DNA of 64,000 bases, from NCBI GenBank assembly GCA_024279255.1, contig JAJRRT010000080.1, positions 1-64,000 on the forward strand, in the 5' to 3' direction. This stretch comes from Deltaproteobacteria bacterium. GTDB taxonomy: Bacteria; Desulfobacterota; Desulfuromonadia; Desulfuromonadales; Geopsychrobacteraceae. Positions 37,676 through 44,341 of the stretch are shown here, one piece after another. The stretch's first letter is position 1, and each line of letters opens with the position of its first letter. The translations under genes and the position numbers were made by a program. Below the pieces are notes generated by a model, which searched no databases, was not told the DNA's origin, and saw nothing but the letters and a program-made list of their open reading frames with translations.

Positions 37676-38542
37676 TCAACTACGCAGTGAGGTCAGTTCT
37701 TCCTCAGTAAAAGAGTAGCTTTCACAACAATAGTCGCAACACACCTCGGCACCAGCCTGTTCGAGAATCATTGCATCGAGTTCAGCGTTCCCCAGACCGG
37801 TCAACATGTCGCTGATCTGCTGACGGTTGCAGGGACAGTTGAAAATCAATCCCGTCTCCTGCTGCACCGAAAATTGATGTCCAGACAATACCTGTCTGAG
37901 TATCTCCGCCGGACCGATTCCCTGCCGCAACAAACTGGTAGTCGGAGCAAGGCTAAGCAAGCTTTCCTCAAGACCGACAATTTTCTCTTGATCTCCAGGC
38001 GGCAGCGCCTGCACCAGAAATCCCCCGGCGGCAGCGACCTCCCCTTGAGCATCAAGCTCAACCCCCACCGCAACACAAGAAGGAACCTGCTCGGAGTGAG
38101 TCAGATACCAGGCGAGATCCTCCCCGATCTCGCTTGACTGTAATTGCACCATACTGCTGTAGGGCTTCTTGAGTCCCAGGTCCTTAATCACATGCAGAAA
38201 GCCAGCGCGACCTATCGCCCCGGCCACATCAAAACGACCCTCACGTGGCGGCAATCCCGCAACAGGATTCTGCAGCTTGCCGCGAATACTCCCCGTGGCG
38301 TCGGTCTCGACCATCAGTCTCCCCAAAGGACCATTCCCCTCAACCATCAAGGCGAGTCGCTGGCTTCCCTTGAGCAAGCAACCCATCAATGCCGCGCCGG
38401 TCAGTAATCGTCCCAGGGCAACCTTGGCTGTCAGGTCAGCTTGCTGTCTCCGACAAATTTCGCGAACTAATTCCGTTGTATCGGTGGCGGCAGCACGCAG
38501 CTGCCCGTCCTCAGTGACGACTCTTACCAGATGATCCTGCAT
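37676..38542 (-). CDS. hslO: Hsp33 redox-regulated chaperone
   Basis: About 288 residues. Hsp33 is a cytoplasmic holdase switched on by oxidation and zinc release. The C-terminal zinc domain has four cysteines as C-x-C (NCPCNRQQI) and C-x2-C (CCDYCCESY), with one extra Cys beside each of the last two. The N-terminal core has TALMGCLLKGSQRLALMVEGNGPLGRL and DLGLKKPYSSMVQLQSSEIGEDLAWYLTHSEQVPS. The start at 38542 (MQDHLVRV) is chosen for the family N-terminus. It lies 17 nt after the end of the AhpD-like selenoprotein gene, so both may be in one redox-related unit. Confidence 0.94.
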   Translation of the reverse strand: MQDHLVRVVTEDGQLRAAATDTTELVREICRRQQADLTAKVALGRLLTGAALMGCLLKGSQRLALMVEGNGPLGRLMVETDATGSIRGKLQNPVAGLPPREGRFDVAGAIGRAGFLHVIKDLGLKKPYSSMVQLQSSEIGEDLAWYLTHSEQVPSCVAVGVELDAQGEVAAAGGFLVQALPPGDQEKIVGLEESLLSLAPTTSLLRQGIGPAEILRQVLSGHQFSVQQETGLIFNCPCNRQQISDMLTGLGNAELDAMILEQAGAEVCCDYCCESYSFTEEELTSLRS

Positions 38543-38559
38543 AATTCTCCATCTCAATC

Positions 38560-38832
38560 TTATTTTTTAGTATTCGCTTCGACGCTTCGCATTTGAGCAT
38601 TAACCCGCCCGGCACTCACCGCCATGACAATTCCCTGCACAGCACTAATCTGAGTTTCGCCGATGTTGTTTTCCCTGGCCACGCCAAGGTAATGTTCCAT
38701 TCAGGGCTCACAGCCTGATGCCATCGCTGCAGCCAACCCGACAAGAATTGTCGTCTGTAGATCGAGGGCCGGATCCTCACGGACCTGATCATAAAAGTCA
38801 CGGTACATCTTCGCAGTTTCTGGTGAAAGCAT
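38560..38832 (-). CDS. AhpD-like (carboxymuconolactone decarboxylase family) selenoprotein, in-frame UGA
   Basis: Read as one frame with UGA at 38703-38701 as selenocysteine, this gives a 90-residue protein of AhpD/CMD type. Codons 1-43 end in MASGCEP, codon 44 is UGA, and codons 45-90 begin MEHYLGVARENNIGETQISA. CMD proteins use a CxxC plus nearby His as the redox site; here it is C-E-P-U with His three residues after U. GGAGG lies 7 nt before ATG 38832. The frame stays open to TAA at 38562-38560 and is protein-like on both sides. A bSECIS-like hairpin starts 11 nt after UGA. AhpD-like CxxU proteins are a known selenoprotein family in related bacteria. It lies 22 nt after the ABC permease and 17 nt before hslO. 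If UGA were a stop, a 43-residue fragment without the active site would result. Confidence 0.82.
38673..38689 (-). promoter_or_regulatory. Candidate bacterial SECIS hairpin
   Basis: On the - strand CCTTGGC (38689-38683) pairs fully with GCCAGGG (38679-38673), one G-U included, around a GUG loop. The loop begins 18 nt after the UGA and has G as first base. This agrees with the general bSECIS description (loop 16-37 nt downstream, short loop with a G in the first two positions, stem of at least 4 bp). It would recruit SelB for selenocysteine insertion. Confidence 0.65.
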
Positions 38833-38854
38833 CGGACACCTCCATTTCAGGCCG

Positions 38855-39646
38855 CTAGCTGCGTAATCTCTTTCCTGTCCCAATCAACCAGGCCGCCCAC
38901 AAGAACAGGACAACCGTCAGCAAGCTGCTGACGCCGAAAGAGACGGCAAAACTGGTATCACCAACACCGAGAATCGCGTGGCGAAAACCATCGATCAGAT
39001 AGAACATCGGGTTCAGGTGCTACAGACTGTTCCAGGGGGCCGGCAAAATCGAGATCGGATAAAACACCCCGCCTAAATATATTAACGGCAGGAGCAGAAA
39101 GTTAGTGTACATCGACAGGGTGTCAAAATTCTTGGCAAAGATCGCTGCAATCAGTCCAAACTGTGCAAAAAGAACACTGGCCAACAGCGCCATCAATATT
39201 GCCAGCAGCGGTGACGTCCAGGGCAGATCGGCAAACAGAGTTGAAATCATCCAGATCACCAGGCCGACCAGTGTCCCCCGCAGCATGGCAGCCAGAGTGT
39301 AGGCCAGAATAAACTGCGGCGGCGAAACCGGAGTCACCAACAGATCGACGATCCCGCCAAGATAGCGTGACATGAAGAGCGATGAAGAACAGTTGGCAAA
39401 GGAGTTATTAATCACCCCCATCAGAATCAAACCGGGGATAACAAACTGGGCATAGTTGAAGCCTTCGAGCACACTGATCCGTTCGCCCAGAGTCGCACCG
39501 AACACAAAGAGGTAAAGGGAGGCGGTGATAATCGGGGTCAGCAAGGTCTGTGACGCAACGCGCCAGAAGCGCAAAACCTCCTTACGGAGCAAAGTGGTGA
39601 AGGGGAGCCACGGCTTATAAACTCCCTGCCCGTTGGAGCCACTCAT
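38855..39646 (-). pseudogene. ABC-2 type transporter permease interrupted by an amber codon
   Basis: The reading frame encodes a 263-codon ABC-2 permease, a normal family length, but codon 209 is TAG (39022-39020). Upstream there are five or so membrane segments ending in LGGVFYPISILPAPWNSL. Downstream the same frame resumes with HLNPMFYLIDGFRHAILGVGD, exactly the conserved NP-x2-Y-x2-DGFR block, then a last hydrophobic helix and a stop at 38857-38855. One base change could restore a sense codon such as CAG or TAC, so this is a recent nonsense mutation or a read error. The truncated 208-residue product would lack the final helix. It overlaps the ATPase gene by 4 nt and is followed by the selenoprotein gene. 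Confidence 0.8.
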
Positions 39647-40563
39647 GAGTCCCCCCCCGATCTGGTCAGCTGTAAAAAAACATCCTCGAGGCCGCTCTGA
39701 TCTGTTTCAAAATCCTTGATCCCAAGGTGCAATGACGACAACTGGTGCAACAACTCAGAAACACCGCTGTCGGTCGGCAGACAGAGGATCAATTGGCGGC
39801 CATTTCCCTCCAGACGCGGGTGATAGGTCTCAAGCTCGGTCGGGATCGACTCGAGTGGACTGTCAAGCCAGAGCTTGAGCGTGCGCCGCGATAGTCGACG
39901 GACCAGCTCACGGGTCGGCTCCAGCGCGACCAGTTCACCATGATTCATGATAGCGATCCGATCACACATCTGTTCGGCTTCTTCCAGATAGTGCGTTGTC
40001 AGCAGAATAGTCGTGCCATTACGATTAATCTCACGTACGAAGTCCCAAAGACTGTGGCGCAGTTCGACATCGACACCTGCGGTCGGCTCATCGAGAATCA
40101 ACAAACGTGGACGATGAATCAACGCCTTGGCGATCATGAACCGCCGCTTCATCCCCCCGGAGAGCTTGATCATCACCTTGGCCAGATGCGGACCAAGGTC
40201 AAGCCGATCGATCAGTTCCTGACGCCAGAGAGGATCATCCTCCACTCCATAATAGCCGGCATGCAGGCTGAGTGCCTGAGCAACAGTAAAGAAATTGTCG
40301 ATAACAATTTCCTGATGGACCACACCAAGCATCCGTCGCGTCTGACGATAATGGCTGCGATTATCAAAGCCGAAAGCGGAGATACTACCTGAATCGATTC
40401 GAGTGATCCCCGAGACCATGTTGATCGTGGTGCTCTTGCCCGCACCGTTTGGACCCAACAGGCCAAAGATTTCACCCTGTTCAATGTCAAAACTTAAATT
40501 TTTGACTGCAGGCATAGATGCAAACGATTTTGATAAATTTTCTATATGAAGTGCTTTATCCAT
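39643..40563 (-). CDS. ABC transporter ATP-binding protein (DrrA/NodI-like)
   Basis: About 306 residues, a single ABC ATPase of the export class that pairs with ABC-2 permeases. Walker A is GLLGPNGAGKST (about residue 37), the signature LSGGMKRRFMIAKALIHRP, Walker B LLILDEPTAGVD, and the H-loop TILLTTHYLEEAEQMCDRIAIM. A C-terminal domain of about 80 residues (LVRRLSRRTLKLWLDSPLE...) is typical of DrrA/NodI/YadG-type proteins. The start MDKALHIE at 40563 is chosen as the family N-terminus; AGAGGAG lies 13 nt upstream, which is somewhat far. It overlaps the permease by 4 nt. The substrate is unknown, and the permease is broken in this sequence. Confidence 0.9.
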   Translation of the reverse strand: MDKALHIENLSKSFASMPAVKNLSFDIEQGEIFGLLGPNGAGKSTTINMVSGITRIDSGSISAFGFDNRSHYRQTRRMLGVVHQEIVIDNFFTVAQALSLHAGYYGVEDDPLWRQELIDRLDLGPHLAKVMIKLSGGMKRRFMIAKALIHRPRLLILDEPTAGVDVELRHSLWDFVREINRNGTTILLTTHYLEEAEQMCDRIAIMNHGELVALEPTRELVRRLSRRTLKLWLDSPLESIPTELETYHPRLEGNGRQLILCLPTDSGVSELLHQLSSLHLGIKDFETDQSGLEDVFLQLTRSGGDS

Positions 40564-40698
40564 GAGGCGAACTATACTCCTCTGAAATAATCTGTTGCAA
40601 GAATTCAATCACTCAAACTGGCGGTAAATAATTGTAAAGCGATACCCAGACCGAAGAAATCTGTGTCAGAATAGATAAAACTCTAGATTGGAGGCAAA

Positions 40699-41259
40699 AT
40701 GCCAACATTAGATCGCATCACCACCGGCGGTGGCGACAAAGGCGAAACAAGCTTGATCGACGGCAGCCGCGTCGCTAAATGTTCACCCCGCGTTTGTGCC
40801 TACGGCACAGTCGATGAACTCAACTCGATTGTCGGGCTGGTTCGCTGTGAAAAATTGCCTGAGGGACTCCTTGAAAAAATCTGCTTGATTCAGAGTCAGC
40901 TCTTCGATCTGGGGAGTGAACTGGCCACGCCTCCTGCGGCAAAAAGTCAAAAGCAGGGGTGGGGAATCAACCAGAAACATATTGAGCAGCTCGAACAATG
41001 GCTGCAACAAACCAATGAAAAGCTTGAACCCGCACCGACATTTGTACTCCCCGGCGGGAGCAGAGGTGCCGCCTTGCTCCACCAGGCACGCACCGTCACC
41101 CGCCGCACCGAACGCCAGGTCGTCGCCCTGCAGCAGAACGAAGAGGTCGAACCACTCTGCATGCTTTACCTGAACCGGCTGTCTGATCTTTTTTTCGTCT
41201 GGGCACGGTTGTGCAATGATGAAGGACGTAGCGATCTATTGTGGGAAAGGCAGGGTTAA
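40699..41259 (+). CDS. Cob(I)yrinic acid a,c-diamide / cob(I)alamin adenosyltransferase, PduO type
   Basis: 186 residues. PduO-type (MMAB) ATP:corrinoid adenosyltransferases make adenosylcobalamin. The N-terminal ITTGGGDKGETSLIDGSRVAK is the ATP-binding motif (TxxGDxGxTxL), and VDELNSIVGLVR follows. The C-terminal half has RGAALLHQARTVTRRTERQVVAL and YLNRLSDLFFVWAR with the conserved Arg and Asn/Asp residues that bind ATP and cobalamin. GGAGG lies upstream of the ATG. The gene is alone on the + strand, with divergent transcription from the ABC ATPase gene 135 nt away. An imperfect inverted repeat (41278-41284 with 41304-41310) lies after its stop. Confidence 0.92.
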   Translation: MPTLDRITTGGGDKGETSLIDGSRVAKCSPRVCAYGTVDELNSIVGLVRCEKLPEGLLEKICLIQSQLFDLGSELATPPAAKSQKQGWGINQKHIEQLEQWLQQTNEKLEPAPTFVLPGGSRGAALLHQARTVTRRTERQVVALQQNEEVEPLCMLYLNRLSDLFFVWARLCNDEGRSDLLWERQG

Positions 41260-41319
41260 AAGGCAAAGGGTCGAATTCGGGGCGTGAAGAATAAAAATTG
41301 ACTCGCCCCGATCTCCAAG

Positions 41320-41772
41320 TCATTCTTTGAGGGTAAAACTGAAGGTTCGCTTTTTCTTATCCTTTAATTTGGTGCCGATTCTGAACTGATAAGGTCCCTG
41401 CTGATCAAGAGTCAAATCAGCCCCAAAAGCCTTCGCCATCGACATCATTTTGAAGGCCTTTGATTCCTTGCCATCCGCACCCTTTACCTTGGTCGCGGCA
41501 CGCCCTTTAACAATAGCGTCACCAGTTTCAGTATCTGTGAAGTTAATCATCAGGTGGTGGGTCGTCTTCATCCCGTGCTTGGCCATGGCCTCACTGACAT
41601 CCAGCAGATAAGCCGTCCCCTTCACTCCGTCAACCACCATCTCGCCCAGCGGAATCGTCTCACCATCCATCTGCATGCTGCCATGATCCATCTCTGTGTG
41701 CTTCATGGCAAAACTACTGATCGGCAAAGTCATACATAGGGCAAACAGTAAAAATTTCACAACGACATTCAT
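41320..41772 (-). CDS. Exported His/Met-rich protein of unknown function
   Basis: About 150 residues. A clear signal peptide is present (MNVVVKFLLFALCMTLPISSFA), followed by a His/Met-rich start to the mature protein (MKHTEMDHGSMQMDG). The body has VKGTAYLLDVSEAMAKHGMKTTHHLMINFTDTETGDAIVKG and a Lys-rich end, suggesting a small beta-fold periplasmic protein. The His/Met cluster and the location downstream of a Cus-type pump and multicopper oxidase suggest copper binding, but I do not recognise the family with certainty. The start at 41772 is chosen for the signal peptide. No enzymatic motif is seen. Confidence 0.7.
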   Translation of the reverse strand: MNVVVKFLLFALCMTLPISSFAMKHTEMDHGSMQMDGETIPLGEMVVDGVKGTAYLLDVSEAMAKHGMKTTHHLMINFTDTETGDAIVKGRAATKVKGADGKESKAFKMMSMAKAFGADLTLDQQGPYQFRIGTKLKDKKKRTFSFTLKE

Positions 41773-41844
41773 GGTGCTCCTCCAGTGCCTTGCGCCACAA
41801 ATTTGGGGCCAAGCGCTCTCTTTAGAATGAGTCAAAAATAAACA

Positions 41845-42558
41845 TTACCCAGCAGGGAGAACCTCAACCAGTTCGATTTCAAAAATCACGGCCTTATTCG
41901 CCAAAGGACTACGGTTACCGAAAGCCAGGTGATTCGGGAGGTAGAATTCCCATTTGTCACCCTCCTTCATCAGTTGTAGGCCCTCAATCAAGCCGGGCAC
42001 CAAAGACTGCATGCTGAACTCTGCTGGCTGGCCGGTGGAAGCGGTACTGTCAAAGACATTCCCATTTAATTGTTTTCCGGTGTATTTCATTTTAACCCGA
42101 TCAGTAAGCTGAGGCGAAGCGCCTTGGCCCTTGCTCAAAATCTGGTATTGCAATCCGCTTGGTAGCACCACAACCTCTTTACGTTGCCCATTGGTCTGCA
42201 AAAAAGAGGTGCCTTCTTCAAACGCTTTCGCAGTCTGGACATCATGTTCACTGATCAAAAAAGCTTTCGGATCACGGAGTATTTCCTTAATTTGAGCCTT
42301 GGTCAGAGCGGGATGAGCGTTCTTGCGCGCATCGTACATCCCCTTGAGCACTGCATCGGGACTTATTTTCAACCTCTGATTCTGAAACATATCACCCACT
42401 TTATATCCGGCGGCATAGCTGAGTTTGTTCAGGCTATCGGTCATGTCGACCTGTGGGTTTTCCTGATTAACCTGTGGGTTTTCCTGGTTAACCTGTGCCG
42501 TTCCGGCGGCGCAGCCTGTAACAACGAACAATAGAAGAAGACAAAATAATCGTGACAT
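41845..42558 (-). CDS. FKBP-type peptidyl-prolyl isomerase, lipoprotein
   Basis: About 237 residues. The N-terminus is a lipoprotein signal (LFCLLLLFVVTGCAAG, lipobox VTGC). A short QVNQENP tandem repeat follows, then a Mip/FkpA-like helical dimerisation domain (LNKLSYAAGYKVGDMF), and a C-terminal FKBP domain (VVLPSGLQYQILSKGQGASP...VFDSTASTGQPAEFSMQSLVPGLIEGLQLMKEGDKWEFYLPNHLAFG). It should catalyse proline isomerisation or assist folding in the periplasm. The start at 42558 gives a proper lipoprotein signal. It is the third of three consecutive FKBP genes that look like tandem duplicates. The 21-nt tandem repeat at 42450-42491 encodes the QVNQENP units. Confidence 0.88.
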   Translation of the reverse strand: MSRLFCLLLLFVVTGCAAGTAQVNQENPQVNQENPQVDMTDSLNKLSYAAGYKVGDMFQNQRLKISPDAVLKGMYDARKNAHPALTKAQIKEILRDPKAFLISEHDVQTAKAFEEGTSFLQTNGQRKEVVVLPSGLQYQILSKGQGASPQLTDRVKMKYTGKQLNGNVFDSTASTGQPAEFSMQSLVPGLIEGLQLMKEGDKWEFYLPNHLAFGNRSPLANKAVIFEIELVEVLPAG

Positions 42559-42587
42559 CCTAAAACCCTTTCGTCCAAGGTGATCCA

Positions 42588-43262
42588 TTATTTTATAATC
42601 TTGTGCAACTCAATCTGAAAGACAACAGTCTGCCCCGCTAGAGGCGTCGAATCTTTAAAAGCCAATTGGTAGGGAACATAAATCTCCCATTTGGCCCCTT
42701 CACCCATCAACTGCAAGGCCTCTGTCCAACCGGAGATAACATCCGTGACTTTAAATTGAACCGGTGTTGATTTCCCACTGCTGTAGGTTGTATCAAACGT
42801 TTTTCCATAAATGTCAGTGCTTTTATAGCTGACTTCCACCGTATCACTTTTCTGCGGTTTTTGACCCTTACCTGTATTGATTACCTTATACTGTAAGCCA
42901 CTCTTAAGCGTGACCACCCCCGGTTTGTTAGCATTTTCAGCCATAAACTTTATGCCCATAGAACGCGCATTCTTTTTTTGATTTTTGGCCTGCTGGACAA
43001 TCTTCGCCTTCAGAGCGACCATAGTGTCCAGCATCTTTTCAAACTTCATCAAAGGTTCAACATTGCCGGTCGCATCCAGGATTCCCTTCAGCATCAATTC
43101 CGGATTCACCTTAACCTCCTGTCGCACCATATCCCGACCGATCTGGTGTCCGATACTGTAACTGATTTCATCGTCAAAACCATTGATCACAGGCTTTTCA
43201 ACCGCCCAGCTCATACCAGCCACAAAAACCATGACAAAAATCAAAGAAACAATTCGGCGCAT
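42588..43262 (-). CDS. FKBP-type peptidyl-prolyl isomerase, exported
   Basis: 224 residues with a cleavable signal peptide (IVSLIFVMVFVAGMSWAVE), a Mip-like N-terminal helical domain (DDEISYSIGHQIGRDMVRQ and a Lys-rich long helix) and a C-terminal FKBP domain (VVTLKSGLQYKVINTGKGQKPQKSD...WTEALQLMGEGAKWEIYVPYQLAFKDSTPLAGQTVVFQIELHKI). It is the middle gene of three FKBP paralogues, 63 nt downstream of the first and 29 nt upstream of the third's chosen start. Periplasmic folding function is inferred from the family. Confidence 0.88.
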   Translation of the reverse strand: MRRIVSLIFVMVFVAGMSWAVEKPVINGFDDEISYSIGHQIGRDMVRQEVKVNPELMLKGILDATGNVEPLMKFEKMLDTMVALKAKIVQQAKNQKKNARSMGIKFMAENANKPGVVTLKSGLQYKVINTGKGQKPQKSDTVEVSYKSTDIYGKTFDTTYSSGKSTPVQFKVTDVISGWTEALQLMGEGAKWEIYVPYQLAFKDSTPLAGQTVVFQIELHKIIK

Positions 43263-43325
43263 TTTTTACTCCTTGGGTAAAAAGACGTTGGTAGAACAAA
43301 CAGCAAACAAATCAACATATCTGCG

Positions 43326-44174
43326 CTACTGCAAATCAGTTAATATCTGTACGAGTTCAAGATCATAAACGATTGTCTTGCCCGCCATTGGTCCCACATC
43401 CTTAAAGCCCAACCGTGTCGGGATATAAATTTCCCAACGATCCCCCTCACGCATCATTTTCAATGCCTGGGTCAACCCGGGCATAAGTTTATTGACAAAA
43501 AATGTTTCTGACAGCATGCCTGCACCAGAGAAGCCCTGCCCGGTGATAGTCTTACCTTCATAGTTGACTAACACTTTATTGTTCCCCGTTGGTGATGTGG
43601 CTCCGGTCCCGGATTTGATAATTTTGTACTGCAAGCCACTTGGCAGGGAAATAACACCTTCTTTCGCCATATTTTCAGCTAAGAATTTTTGACCCGGGAG
43701 CCGAAAAAGCTGAGGCGGCGTTGCCAGTGTTTCTGGAGTGGCAGATTGAGTCGTCGGAGCTTTTATCTCCACAGACGCCTCTGGAAGACCTCTCAGCTCA
43801 GCCAATAACTGCGCCATTCCGACCTCTGTAACGCGTGGCTGCGCCTGATCAATCAGATCATAGAGTCCCTGCCAAAGTGCCGCCGCACGAAACTCAAGTT
43901 TATGGCGCAATATTTCCTGGCCGAGAGAAAAACTCATTGCGTAGTCTTCTGTCACCTCTTGAGGTTCAGCACCAGAAATGCCCTCATTCAACGCCTGCCA
44001 TAAAAGGTCGGGATTAAACTTGAGACCGGATGCGAGAAGTTGTTCTCCCAGATGATAGCCCAAGCTGTAATTAATCTGGTCGGGTTTGTCATTGAGAATA
44101 GGTTGCTCAACGGCCGCCTGAATATTCAGCGGAACAAGGAACAGGAGGAAAAGGAGGAAATGCATCATTCTCAT
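43326..44174 (-). CDS. FKBP-type peptidyl-prolyl isomerase, exported, with longer linker
   Basis: About 282 residues. It has a signal peptide (MMHFLLFLLFLVPLNIQA), a Mip-like domain with two related repeats (PDQINYSLGYHLGEQLLASG and YAMSFSLGQEILRHKLEF), a Pro/Thr linker (IKAPTTQSATPETLATPP) and a C-terminal FKBP domain (ISLPSGLQYKIIKSGTGATSP). The open frame starts at a TTG 24 nt upstream; the ATG at 44174 is preferred because GAGG stands 8 nt before it. It is the first of three FKBP genes and lies after the multicopper oxidase terminator, so it may begin a separate transcript. Confidence 0.87.
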   Translation of the reverse strand: MRMMHFLLFLLFLVPLNIQAAVEQPILNDKPDQINYSLGYHLGEQLLASGLKFNPDLLWQALNEGISGAEPQEVTEDYAMSFSLGQEILRHKLEFRAAALWQGLYDLIDQAQPRVTEVGMAQLLAELRGLPEASVEIKAPTTQSATPETLATPPQLFRLPGQKFLAENMAKEGVISLPSGLQYKIIKSGTGATSPTGNNKVLVNYEGKTITGQGFSGAGMLSETFFVNKLMPGLTQALKMMREGDRWEIYIPTRLGFKDVGPMAGKTIVYDLELVQILTDLQ

Positions 44175-44286
44175 ATGATTTACCTCGTACAATTTCAAAG
44201 CTTAAGTTGATGAAAGAAAGGCAGGTTGCTCAGTATTGTATCACAGATTTTCGCCTCTCAAAGTCAATGGCTTCACTCAGAAAATC

Positions 44287-44310
44287 GCCGCCCCCTTTGC
44301 AGAGGGCGGC
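44287..44310 (-). terminator. Terminator after the multicopper oxidase gene
   Basis: A GC-rich stem (44287-44295 with 44302-44310, one G-T pair) with a 6-nt loop is followed on the - strand by GATTTT. It lies about 35 nt after the stop of the multicopper oxidase gene and would separate it from the FKBP genes. The T-run is short, so efficiency may be partial. Confidence 0.65.
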
Positions 44311-44341
44311 TGTTAGAAGAGTCGATTATCACTCTTATCGT

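Noticed and set aside
37459-37710. An 83-codon + strand ORF upstream of nuoA
   Set aside because: It overlaps the proposed nuo promoter region and the end of hslO, has no domain and only a chance purine run before its ATG. The CATGTCAAGG at its start is better explained as the -35 region of the opposite strand.
39020-39022. Pyrrolysine or programmed readthrough at the TAG of the ABC permease
   Set aside because: Pyrrolysine is known in few protein families (mainly methylamine methyltransferases), and this position in a permease has no catalytic role. A mutation or read error is simpler.
41278-41310. Inverted repeat CGGGGCG/CGCCCCG as a terminator after the adenosyltransferase gene
   Set aside because: The arms are only 7 bp with a 19-nt loop and no T-run after them on either strand. 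It is too weak to call.
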